Source: Halicephalobus mephisto
Taxonomy: Eukaryota; Nematoda; Chromadorea; Rhabditida; Panagrolaimidae
Assembly (NCBI GenBank): GCA_009193035.1
Contig: SWDT01000026.1
Location: 1 to 64,000 of the forward strand
DNA: 64,000 nucleotides
Reading direction: 5' to 3'
The translations under genes and the position numbers were made by a program. Of this stretch, positions 51,216-60,646 are shown piece after piece. Within the stretch, counting starts at the first letter, position 1, and each line of letters begins with the position of its first letter. Below the pieces are notes generated by a model. It searched no databases, was not told where the DNA came from, and was given only the letters and a program-made list of their open reading frames with translations.

Positions 51216-51846
51216 AAAAATCTAAAATCCATAAAAGGAAATTTAAATCAAATTTACAAAGTTAAAAAACGAATTTTTTGGAAGGACAATCTGCAAAATA
51301 AAGGTCAATTTATTCAGAATCAATTCCCTAATGGATGAAATTGAAAAAAACCAATATTGCAATTTTGGCATTATTGAAGAAAACAACTTGTTAAACAACG
51401 TAGATGGGTTTTTTTGACATTTTTGAAATTCTTTGGATTAATTAAATGATATCCAAAATCCGTGCATGTGATTTCCGTTCAAGATTGTAAAAAAATTTTA
51501 AATTTTTTTGGTCTCGAATAAAAATTATACAAACATTATTTTCGACGATGTTCTTCAAGGACAAAAAATGCGCTTTTTGAATACATTTAGTCCTGAGCGG
51601 AAATCAGATTGATGTGATTTCGAATAATTTCTACTCAGGACCACTGGAAAATGTCCTGTTTAAATACATTTCAATCGGTCTTGAGTAAAAATTACACATA
51701 TAAAATTCCAAATATTTTCCAATTATGACTACGCAAAAGTACTTTTTGAACATATTTATCTTGTCCGAAATGAAAATTGAAAATACATGATTTTACATAT
51801 AATTTCATTCACAACCATAAATACTACTTTTAAATAAATTTTATTT

Positions 51847-52450
51847 GATCCTAAGTGGAAACTGTATATGTGTAATTTTGTATTTTTTCCACTTAAAACA
51901 AAATAGGACCATAGAAAAGTACTTTTAAATATGTTTTAAGTGGAAATTACACATGTACTTTTATATATGCTTTCCACTTAGGACCATAGAAAAGCACTTT
52001 TTAAATATATTTTTCTACGGTCCTAAGCGGAAATTATACATGTACTTTTATATATGTTTTCCACTTAGGACCATAGAAAAATACTTCTTAAATATATTTT
52101 TCTACGGTCCTAAGCGAAAATTATACATGTAGTTTTATATATGTTTTCCACTTAGGACCATAGAAAAATACTTCTTAAATATATTTTTCTACGGTCCTAA
52201 GCGAAAATTATACATGTAGTTTTATATATGCTTTCCACTTAGGACCATAGAAAAGCACTTTTTACATATATTTTACTTGGTCCTAAGTGGAAATTATACA
52301 TGTACAATTTTGTATTTTTTCCACTTAAGACCATAGAAAAATACTTTTTCAATATATTTTACTTGGTCCTAAGTGGAAATTATACATGTACTTTTATATA
52401 TGTTTTCCACTTAGGACCATAGAAAAGCACTTTTAAATCTATTTGGTCAT
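51847..52450. repeat. Palindromic tandem repeat, 87-base period, six to seven copies
   Basis: CCACTTAGGACCATAG occurs at about 51974, 52061, 52148, 52235, 52321 and 52407, spacing 87, 87, 87, 86 and 86. Between copies runs the inverted sequence GGTCCTAAG(T/C)GGAAATTA, so each unit can fold into a hairpin of about 15 base pairs. Flanking single copies extend from about 51590 to 52620. Confidence 0.85.
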
Positions 52451-53567
52451 GACTGGAACATGCATAAATCATATAGATACAATCTCCATTCATGAACACG
52501 GAAAAAGTACTTTTTAAAGGCTCCGTTTTATTTTCAATGGAAACCATATCCATATTATTTTACATATTGTTTCCGCTTAAAACGAAAAACGGTCGTTTCT
52601 CAAAACATTCAATCTGGTCTTTGATAAACAACTATATCCGTGAAATTTTCCACATCATTCAAGTAGAATTAATTTTTTTTAACAATAATAAATAAATATT
52701 AATGGATATTTAAAATGTTTAAAAAATTTTTGTAAAGTTCAATAACAAGTAATTTTACTTTCTAAATAATCGAAGAAGTTGTTCAAATCGAACTTTCGGG
52801 CAATTTTACACTATTTTAAAATTTTAAAAATAAGTCGTAAAAATAATTTTAGTTTCGGTCATCCAAAAACAATTCCAAAAAAGGAAGAAAAACGGCAAGT
52901 GTCACAGAGCTTTGGACCAGTCATTCTCGTCAATGACAACCGTAAAAAGAAAAAAAAGGTTCCACAACAGAAAACGCTCATTATTTACTTTTTTCTCTCC
53001 GGGATAAAAAATGAAAAATGTTAACAATAGAGCTATTGTTTTCGATTTCGTCGGAAACCGTAATATAGTTACAGACTGACGATATTGTAAAACTAAAATT
53101 TTCTGAGAAATTGAACTAAGATACTTTATAACCAAAATGTTTCTTCCAGCTTATTTAAAAATAATAAAACTATAAAAAATATATCAAGTTTGGAGACTAG
53201 AATTCAGTACAAGTCTGGGATACTCTAGAATCCCATGGAAGCTTTTAAGCATTCTGAAGACTAATAATCTCATTCCGGAAGTTTGAGAATTCATGGGAAT
53301 ATTCTAAAATTTAAAAATCAGAAAATTCTCAAATCTGATTCATAGGATATAGAAAACTTCAAGAATTACGAAATTTAGGTAATTATTCTGGAAGCTTTTT
53401 AGGTTCTGAAATATTTCAAAATTTCGTGTTAGATTCTGGAACTTACATCTTTGAAAAAATCCTCAAAAATTTCGACGATGATTAACAAAAGTTTAAGATG
53501 TTTATGGAGGCTTACAGAATCAGAAAAACTATTCTAGGACTTTTTAAACTTCTACAGAAGCTTCCAG

Positions 53568-53860
53568 AATCCACTAAGATACAGAAACTTAAGAATCCTA
53601 TTGAAATTTGTATATCATTCCAAAATCCACTAAGATTCTGAAACTTAAGGATCCTATCGGAATTTGTATATCGTTCCAGAATCCACTAAGATTCTGAAGC
53701 TTAAGAATCCTATTGAAATTTGTATATCGTTCCAGAATCCACTAAGATACAGAAGCTTAAGAATCCTATTGAAATTTATATCTCGTTCCAGAATCCACTA
53801 AGATTCTGAAACTTAAGAATCCTATCGAAATTTGTATATCGTTCCAGAATCCGATGAAAA
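53568..53860. repeat. Tandem repeat, exact 56-base period, five to six copies
   Basis: AATCCACTAAGAT starts at 53568, 53624, 53680, 53736 and 53792, with a partial sixth unit at 53848. All spacings are 56 bases. Units differ by only a few substitutions. Confidence 0.9.
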
Positions 53861-54712
53861 TTATCCAAATCATTAAAAACCATGAATTCCAAAAATCGCT
53901 TTAAAAATTTAGGAAATTTATTTCGAGACAATTTCGCAAGAAATTTTATTTCTAATTTTTACAATAATGTAATTTTTCACAAATAAACGTACAATTTGTG
54001 TAAGAAATTCAAAAGTATGAGAAAATTTAAAAAATATCTAATAATTTATTTTCCAACAATTTATGCATAATTAAGACTAAATATCGTTTTAAATTTTAAA
54101 AATAATTTTTTTGTTCATTTAAATCGAAATTTTTGAACTTTAGGTTCTCCAAAGGCAAAATTTTAAGAAGCTTTTCATTGTGCTGTTTTTAGTCAAAAAA
54201 AAATAAATTTTTTCAACGAAACAACTTTGGTAGCCACAAAAAAACTGAAAATGAACATTTTAGAATTTCCAAGACTAGAATTTTCAAAACTAGAATTCCA
54301 TGGAAACTTCCAGAATCAAGTACAAGTTTCTAAAATTCAATAAAAGTTCTCATACATTTCAGAATCCACGAAAACATGTCAGTCAAAATTTAAACTTTTC
54401 TAAAAATTCATTTTGAGACTACTTTGTTGAAATTTTAGTTTTTATATTAATAAAATTAAAATTCTATAAGTTTCTAGAATCCAGTAGAAGATTCTGAAAC
54501 CTTGAAGAATATTCCAGAAAGATCTAAACTCTTGAAATTTTGCAAGTTGTTCAACATTCCAAGATTTAATAAAAAAAAATTAAAAATTCCACTTTTCTAA
54601 AAACTGGAAATTCGCGTTGAGACCACGACCTAGGAACAATGAGTTAATATCCATAAAGATGTGAGACCCGGGATAATTGGGATTTCTTAAATCAAAAGCA
54701 GGTGTAATTCAG

Positions 54713-55071
54713 ATAACTTTAAACAATTCTACGAAAAAATAACGCATTTAGTTGAACGAGAAGATGTCGCCGAAATTGATTTACATCTAGCTTTTTCGTT
54801 TTCTCTTTTACGACGGGAAAGAAGCCAAGCTTCATCTCCTTTCTCGAATAAACAGACAGGCAAAAAGGTCCCCGTCTTTAAACTTGAAACACGTTTTTTA
54901 AAACGGAAAAATAGTTTTGACAAAATTCTTCTGGCTTTAAATTCTAAAATACCCAGACTTCCTTTTTTGCGTTTAGATCAATTATTTACGCGTTTCGAGT
55001 TTTCTTCTAGCAAGGATTTGTTTTTGCAAAGAATTCATAATTATTTTTCTAATTGTTTAAATCAACCATAA
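54713..55071 (+). other. Candidate terminal exon or relic: 118-codon frame with no start codon
   Basis: After an acceptor-like GTAATTCAG the frame runs 118 codons to TAA at 55069-55071, through sequence such as FYEKITHLVEREDVAEIDLHL and LPFLRLDQLFTRFEF. The amino-acid mix is richer than in the AT-rich surroundings and is mildly like a nematode-specific domain, but I cannot name one. No upstream exon was found. It could be a decayed gene piece or chance. Confidence 0.3.
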
Positions 55072-55264
55072 AACCGGTATATTTTTATTTCCTTTGGTAA
55101 ATATCATCGACCAGATAACAGAAAGAACATTGTTCAGTTAGTAATAACTACCAAAATTTTATAAGTTAAATAGTAAAAGTTAAAAGTTCATGCCAATTCA
55201 AGGATGCAAAAATCCAGTGCACGAGGAACTAAGAAAAAATGTCCTTTTTAAAAATTATTTTTAG

Positions 55265-55770
55265 TCCTGAATGGAAATTACAAATATAGCAGTTTTCCAT
55301 TCAGGACAAAAGTCCATCTAAAATACTTTATTCCTGGTCCTGAATGGAAATTATATATTTTTCCCACCCAGAACAAAGATCAAAGTTTGTTTCTGTAGAC
55401 ATTTCTCATAGTCCTAAGCGGAAGTTACACATGTAACTTTGTACATTCCCCATTCAGGACCCCGAAGAGTCCATCTTAAAGATCCTTCCCAGTTCCGAAT
55501 GGGAACTACACATAAAACTATGCTATCCATCCAAGATCAAGAAAACGTTTTTTTTTTTTGGAAAATTTCCCAGGTCCTAAGTGGAAACTATACGTGTAAC
55601 TTTATGCTTCCGCTCAGGATCATGAAAAAAGTCCATTGTAAACATCTTATTCTCGTCTTAAATGGGAATTATGCACGCTATTTTGCTTTCCATCTAAGAC
55701 GAAGATCCATTGTAAATACTTTCTCCCAAGTGGAAACTATTCACATGTTTTGCATATCAGTAAGTTGGCA
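55265..55770. repeat. Dispersed palindrome family GGTCCT(A/G)A-(A/G)TGGAAA
   Basis: Forward and reverse copies (TCCTGAATGGAAATT, TTCCATTCAGGAC, GGTCCTAAGTGGAAAC and others) alternate every 40-60 bases. They belong to the same family as 29216-29365 and 51847-52450 but are more degenerate. Confidence 0.7.
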
Positions 55771-56158
55771 TACATGCACTAAAAAAACGAAATTTCCCAA
55801 CTTTGGTCTCAATACGAAAGACGATTTTAATTACGTTTTAATGACTCAATTCAAAATTATTATTTTTCTAATGAGTTTTTTTCAAATGAAATTTCCATCT
55901 AATAAATACAAAAAATTCGAAAAAAAAACGTATTTAAAAAAGTCATAAAAAAAGTATATTCATTTTTCATATCGAGACCAAAATTAAACTAAATTTTTTC
56001 GTTTAAATTACGCCCTACTAATTCCCTCAAGTGAAATTTACATTGATTGAGACCAGAAAAAATAAATACTAACCAAGTGAAATTGTAAAAAGACCCGTTA
56101 AAAATTAAAGCGTGCCAAAAACCCAAAAAATGTATGAATAAAAAACAGAGTATCTATT

Positions 56159-58041
56159 TCATTTAAGAACATTGCTGAAAACCGATACTGAGCGTGTATC
56201 AGCTCCACGAGGGGTTTTTGTCGAAGCTTCATCCAGAGCAGCATCGTTTTCAGATTCGGAAATGTGCTCTACTGAAACAGAATTACAAATAGATGATTTA
56301 AGATGCATTGAATGAGGTTCTGTTTCGTCTTGGTACTCATTACCACTGCTAGACGATGTACATCCCAGTTTAAACGATACTGGTTTTGTTGATTTTTCCT
56401 TAAAAAAAGCAATAATACAAAAATTAAAAATCAACAAACTCACATCGTTACTGTATTCATCGGGAATATGTTTTTCAAAATTTTCACTATCTTCAAAATT
56501 CAACAAATCAAATCCTGTTTCAATTTCTTCCGTATCTTCTTCTATAATTTTCCCTATTCTCCCAGAAGGCGGATAACTTCCAAGATCAACAGAACTAAGT
56601 TCATCAGAAAACTGTCTCTGATGAAAATTCCTCCCCTCGACCAAATTTATTTCTTCAAAACTATGTCCAGATCCAATCGATGCTCTTTCGTCATCAGCAT
56701 CAGCTCCATTAGAATTTGTTTTCGACGAAAAATCTGAAGCTGTTCTTGACGAAGAACTCGTAGAATTTGTCGAAGGACCAGTTTTTCCAACAAGTTGTCT
56801 TCTAATAGGTTCCAATTTTGAGGATTCCCACGGTGGAAAAACAATCAAATGAGGATCACAACAATCTTCCGGAACATCATATACTGTATGTCGACTAAGT
56901 CTAAAAAATCACACTATTATAAAAATTTAATTTTTTTAGAAATTCTTCAAAACTAAAACAGTGTATGTAAAAATTTCAAATTTAAAAAATGATTATTTCG
57001 TAATCGACTATATTACAACAATTAAAAGTGAACTTTTTTACAAAGTTGTTTTCAGAAAAATTTCTAGATTTTTCAAAACTAAAAAAATCTGAAATTCTAG
57101 TTCCCGTTACGGTTCTTTCGTAATTGACATTTTCAAAGTTATATTATGTGAAAAATCTATAAACTTCTAGACCAAAATCACAAAAATCCTCTATTTACTC
57201 TTGTTAATGCTCATATATAAAATCATCTACATTCAAAAAACCACAACCAACACTCAAACAATCCACCAAAGACATGTTGTTGTGTTTGTTACAAAAATAT
57301 TAATTTTCTTGTAGGATTGAATTCCATATATCATATTTAAAATTTACATTAATCCAACCCATTTATATATCCACAATAACGGCCTTACATTAAGACTGGA
57401 TATCCAAGTGCAAGGATGCATTGTGAAAATTAATAAAAATTAACAAAACTTACGACACTAATTCTTCCGCTCTTAGTCGATAATTATCAAAGTCCTTGAT
57501 AAAAAAATTCGCAGCTTGTTTGTTTACAATTGATCGACTATCTAATGGAAACTTCTCTGTCAAAATCGCAAAAGCTTCTTGTAAATACAGTAACACATCA
57601 ATGACTTTATGTTGATCCCGTCTCCAGACACCCCCAGGGAAACAAGCCTGAAGACACAGTTCCCTCGTAGCAGGATCAATATAAGGATGAAATAAAAACG
57701 AATCAAACACAACCGTCTAAAAACTCAAAATTAAAACTAATAATCCCACAGCTATTACCGGTAATTGAATAGATTGTGGAAACCCCTGAGGCAAATTCAA
57801 CGTAAATCGAAAAGTGCCTCCACTGTAGCAGCCGGTTCTGACCATGATGAATCCCCTCCATTCCAATATGTTATTCAACAAGGGACATATATAAACCCCA
57901 TCTACGGGATCTTGACAAACTCGAGAACTAAATTTAACTCACTTTAACCTTCGTTCTCGCTTATTAAACTCACAATTCAGCTGTGACGAAATTCGCCTGG
58001 TCATCATCTATCACGGCCGGCGCTGATCGACTCACCAGCAT
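56159..58041 (-). CDS. AKTIP/FTS-like UEV-fold protein
   Basis: Five exons join in phase: 58041-57974, 57927-57759, 57716-57454, 56900-56444 and 56398-56159, giving 398 residues; the first intron is only 46 bases. A ubiquitin-conjugating-enzyme fold covers about residues 18-165, with DGVYICPLLNNILEWRGFI, GTFRFTLNLPQGFP, VVFDSFLFHPYIDP and WRRDQHKVIDVLLYLQEAF. This order and the W-R-R motif match AKTIP (FTS), a partner of Hook and FHIP in dynein-driven vesicle transport, which is normally catalytically dead. Here ELCLQACF puts a cysteine where E2 enzymes have their active Cys (human AKTIP has Asp, from memory), but the HPN asparagine is Tyr. A 230-residue Ser/Asp/Glu-rich disordered tail follows, longer than in the 292-residue human protein. 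The start ATG lies 3 bases after a TTTTTCAATAG acceptor, consistent with trans-splicing. Confidence 0.8.
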
Positions 58042-58177
58042 TAACTATTGAAAAATTAAAAGTTCCAAATTTATGAAAAATATGGTGTTGGGCTCATTTC
58101 CCATTAAAAATCCCTCTACTCCACAAAGAATCCACTTTACTTCATTCTATCACGTAAACAGTCGTTTACTTACAGAC
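58042..58177 (-). promoter_or_regulatory. Probable operon intercistronic region
   Basis: Only 136 bases separate the stop of the mitochondrial-type gene (58178) from the ATG of the AKTIP-like gene (58041), both on the minus strand. An AATGAA variant poly(A) signal sits at 58146-58141, about 32 bases after the stop. A T-rich TTTTTCAATAG acceptor lies 3 bases before the downstream ATG. This is the layout of an SL2-type Caenorhabditis operon; the inference needs RNA data. Confidence 0.55.
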
Positions 58178-58845
58178 CTAAGAAGATCCAGGAGCCTTAA
58201 TGTTCTGAAGGGGCCAGAGGGGCTTGCCGTAGATGAGGATTGCGGTGTTGTGAAATCCGATGATGAGACAAAGGACAGCGAGAGCCTTCGCAACGAGAGT
58301 CAGGTTGTGGTCGAAGGGAGTAGCTGACTCAGACTTCTTCCCAGCATCCAGACCGGCCTAAAATCCCAAATAAGAAGTTCGTTTACAGAATCAGAAACTT
58401 ACCGAGTAAGCTTCGACACGCTTGCGGAGTGCAGGGCTGTACAAACCATACTTGCCCATGACAAGCTTTCCACAGCGAGTTCCTTCAGGAAGACGTGGGA
58501 GAATCTTACCAGCAGCTCCGAGTTGCCATTCTCCTGGATTCAAGGGATCAAAATCTTCGAGCTTCGGTGGAGTCTTTCCAGCATTCGTCGGGATTCCAGA
58601 AACGGCACGGGCCGAAGTTTGAGAAGCATGGCGGGCACCCTGGGTGATTGTACGGGTCAACATTCCGTCGTAGATGATTTCTGGCGGTGAAGAAACCGCA
58701 GATGAAACAGAAACCTAAAAGTAGGCAATTACTCATAAAATTTCTCTATAGAATTCAAATTCTCGTAAATTTCAAAACAAACTTGAGGGCCAGAAGTCAA
58801 ACTAGGAACGACGCGGTTAACGACTTGAGAAAATCGGTGGGTCAT
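58178..58845 (-). CDS. Single-pass mitochondrial-type protein, function not identified
   Basis: Three exons join in phase 0 (58845-58783, 58714-58403, 58357-58178), giving 184 residues. The first 80 or so residues are rich in Ser/Arg/Thr and free of acidic residues at the start (MTHRFSQVVNRVVPSL; later GARHASQTSARAVSG), as in a mitochondrial targeting peptide. A soluble part (about 85-145) follows with GEWQLGAAGKILPRL and GKYGLYSPALRKRVEAYS. Then come one hydrophobic helix (ALAVLCLIIGFHNTAILIY) and a short tail ending APGSS. Size and topology suit a small inner-membrane or respiratory-chain subunit, but I do not recognise the family. An acceptor-like TATTTTTAG ends 2 bases before the ATG. It is probably the first gene of an operon with the AKTIP-like gene. 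Confidence 0.8.
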
Positions 58846-58979
58846 CCCTAAAAATACCACAACGTTAGAGAGTAACGGTGACAGTAAAAGTAATGTAATT
58901 TATGTAAATCTACGCGCATTGCGAAATATATTATACAATTAAGGAAAAGGGGTGTTTATTAGCATTATTGATATATGAA

Positions 58980-60400
58980 ACTAAAAGTATATTCGAAACA
59001 ACAGGTATATATAAAACAAATCCGAAAAACGCACGGAAACGAGCAATCTTCGCGTCGAGATCTGCTTTATTTGTCTGGGGGTTAACATATTGAAGATAAT
59101 ATTTGTATAAAATTAAAGTTTCCCTGAATAACACGTAAAACCCAGGAAGTACAACAATATGAAATAAATTCGAAAAACGCACGCACACGAGCAAAACATG
59201 CTTTTTCGCGTCGAGACACGTACCTTTGTTATATTTCATATTTTAGGACCTTAGAGTATTTATTTACACAAAACTGCTCGTCTACATATTTTACTTAATA
59301 CGTAAAATTCTCTAAACTAAAAAATATCGAACAAGTTTGACAACCACACGCACACGATCAAAAATAAGTTTTCGCGTCGAGACCTATATCTCTCCTTTAT
59401 TTAATAGTCTTGTTACTTGGAGTATGATTAATATAAAATTGTAATTTCTTTGTAAAACATAAAATTCGTTAAACCAGACAATATCGAATAAGTTCAACAA
59501 CTGCACGCACACGATCAAAAAGCAACTTTTCGCGTCGAGACCCGTCTGTCTCGTTCGTCCGATATTCGAAACATTGGGAATTTTATATATAAACTGAGGA
59601 GTATGCTAAGATGTAAAATTAACGAAATTCAGTGATATTCGATAAATTCAAGAACTGCAAGGGCATGATTGAAAATTATCTTTCGCGTCGAGATGTATTT
59701 CTCGTTCAACTAGTAGTCGAGAAGTTGAGGATATCATTCATATATAAATTGACACCAAATTGAACGTAACAATTAAAATTAATAAAATTCAGTGATATTT
59801 AAAAATTTAACAATTTAACAATTAAACATAATCAAAAATATTTTTCGTGTTGAGACTCGGCTTTCTTTTTTGTTCAACGTCCTAGACGTTGAGGACGTTA
59901 TTGATATAAAAACTGAAACTTTTCTGACATAATATTAAAATTAATAAATTTTAATAATATCGAATAAAGTTGTCAACTAAATAAATAAAACTAAAAATTA
60001 AAATTTGACGTCGAAATCTAGGATTTTCTTCCATGTGACGTCACAGACTTTGAAGATACGATAAATATATAAACTGATTTTCCTTATTGAACAATAATTA
60101 AAAGTAATAAATTTTAACGATGCTAAATGAAGTTGACAACAGAACACATGAAAGTAAAAACTTAAATTTCGCGTCGGGACCCAAGTTTTTCTTCCATGTG
60201 ACGTCACAGGCTTCGAAGATACGATAAATATATAAACTGATTTTCCTTATTGAATAATAATTAAAATTAATAAATTTTAACGATGCTAAATGAAGTTGAC
60301 AACAGAACACAAAAGTAAAAATTAAATTTCGCGTCGGGACCCAGGTTTCCTCTGCTCTTTGTTGATTGCGAAATTTCGAACAAAGTCGGTCAAAAATTTC
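58980..60400. repeat. Satellite array, ~160-base units, about nine copies
   Basis: The core CGCGTCGAGA (or variant) begins at about 59051, 59207, 59373, 59531, 59684, 59846, 60007, 60170 and 60330, so the period is 153-166 bases. The full unit also carries a CACGCACACGATCAAAAA segment just before the core and an AT-rich remainder. The last three units (60007-60400) are much more alike than the others. Confidence 0.85.
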
Positions 60401-60554
60401 CATTTTTCTTGTTTATATTTCGTAATTTTTTATTTTGTGTTATTAATATTACCGTATGCTTGGCCTTATGGTAAGTAAAACTTTAAACGATTAAAAAACC
60501 AAGTAACTTTCTTTATTCGACTACGTTGTTCACAATTCCGGATTGAACAGAATC

Positions 60555-60560
60555 TTTATT
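60555..60560 (-). terminator. Poly(A) signal of the DH31/calcitonin-type peptide gene
   Basis: AATAAA on the minus strand, in the context CGGAATAAAGATTC, 87 bases beyond the stop codon at 60647. It independently supports the gene model upstream. Confidence 0.7.
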
Positions 60561-60646
60561 CCGAAAAATTTCAGTTGTGTCTTTAAGCCCAAAAGCGATG
60601 GGAAATGGATCTTGATGTAGTGTCTGTGGTCATTTTCGAGTTGTTT

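Larger units (their letters stand above)
48823..56158. other. Long AT-rich intergenic region filled with tandem repeats
   Basis: Bases 48823-48950 are GC-richer and probably the Ly6 gene promoter. Beyond that I find no gene with a recognised domain. The region holds repeats of about 43, 56 and 87 bases and palindrome clusters. One unusually long frame without a start codon is at 54713-55071. A 169-codon frame at 55439-55948 overlies the palindrome repeats and is not convincing. Confidence 0.5.

Noticed and set aside
55439..55948. 169-codon open frame on the plus strand
   Set aside because: It overlies the degenerate palindrome repeats, shows no domain or signal, and changes character wherever the repeat changes.
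57911..57973. Alternative reading of the AKTIP-like 5' exon through its 46-base intron (CEFNKRERRLK)
   Set aside because: It runs into TGA; the 46-base intron gives the in-phase AEFSRV join leading to DGVYICP.
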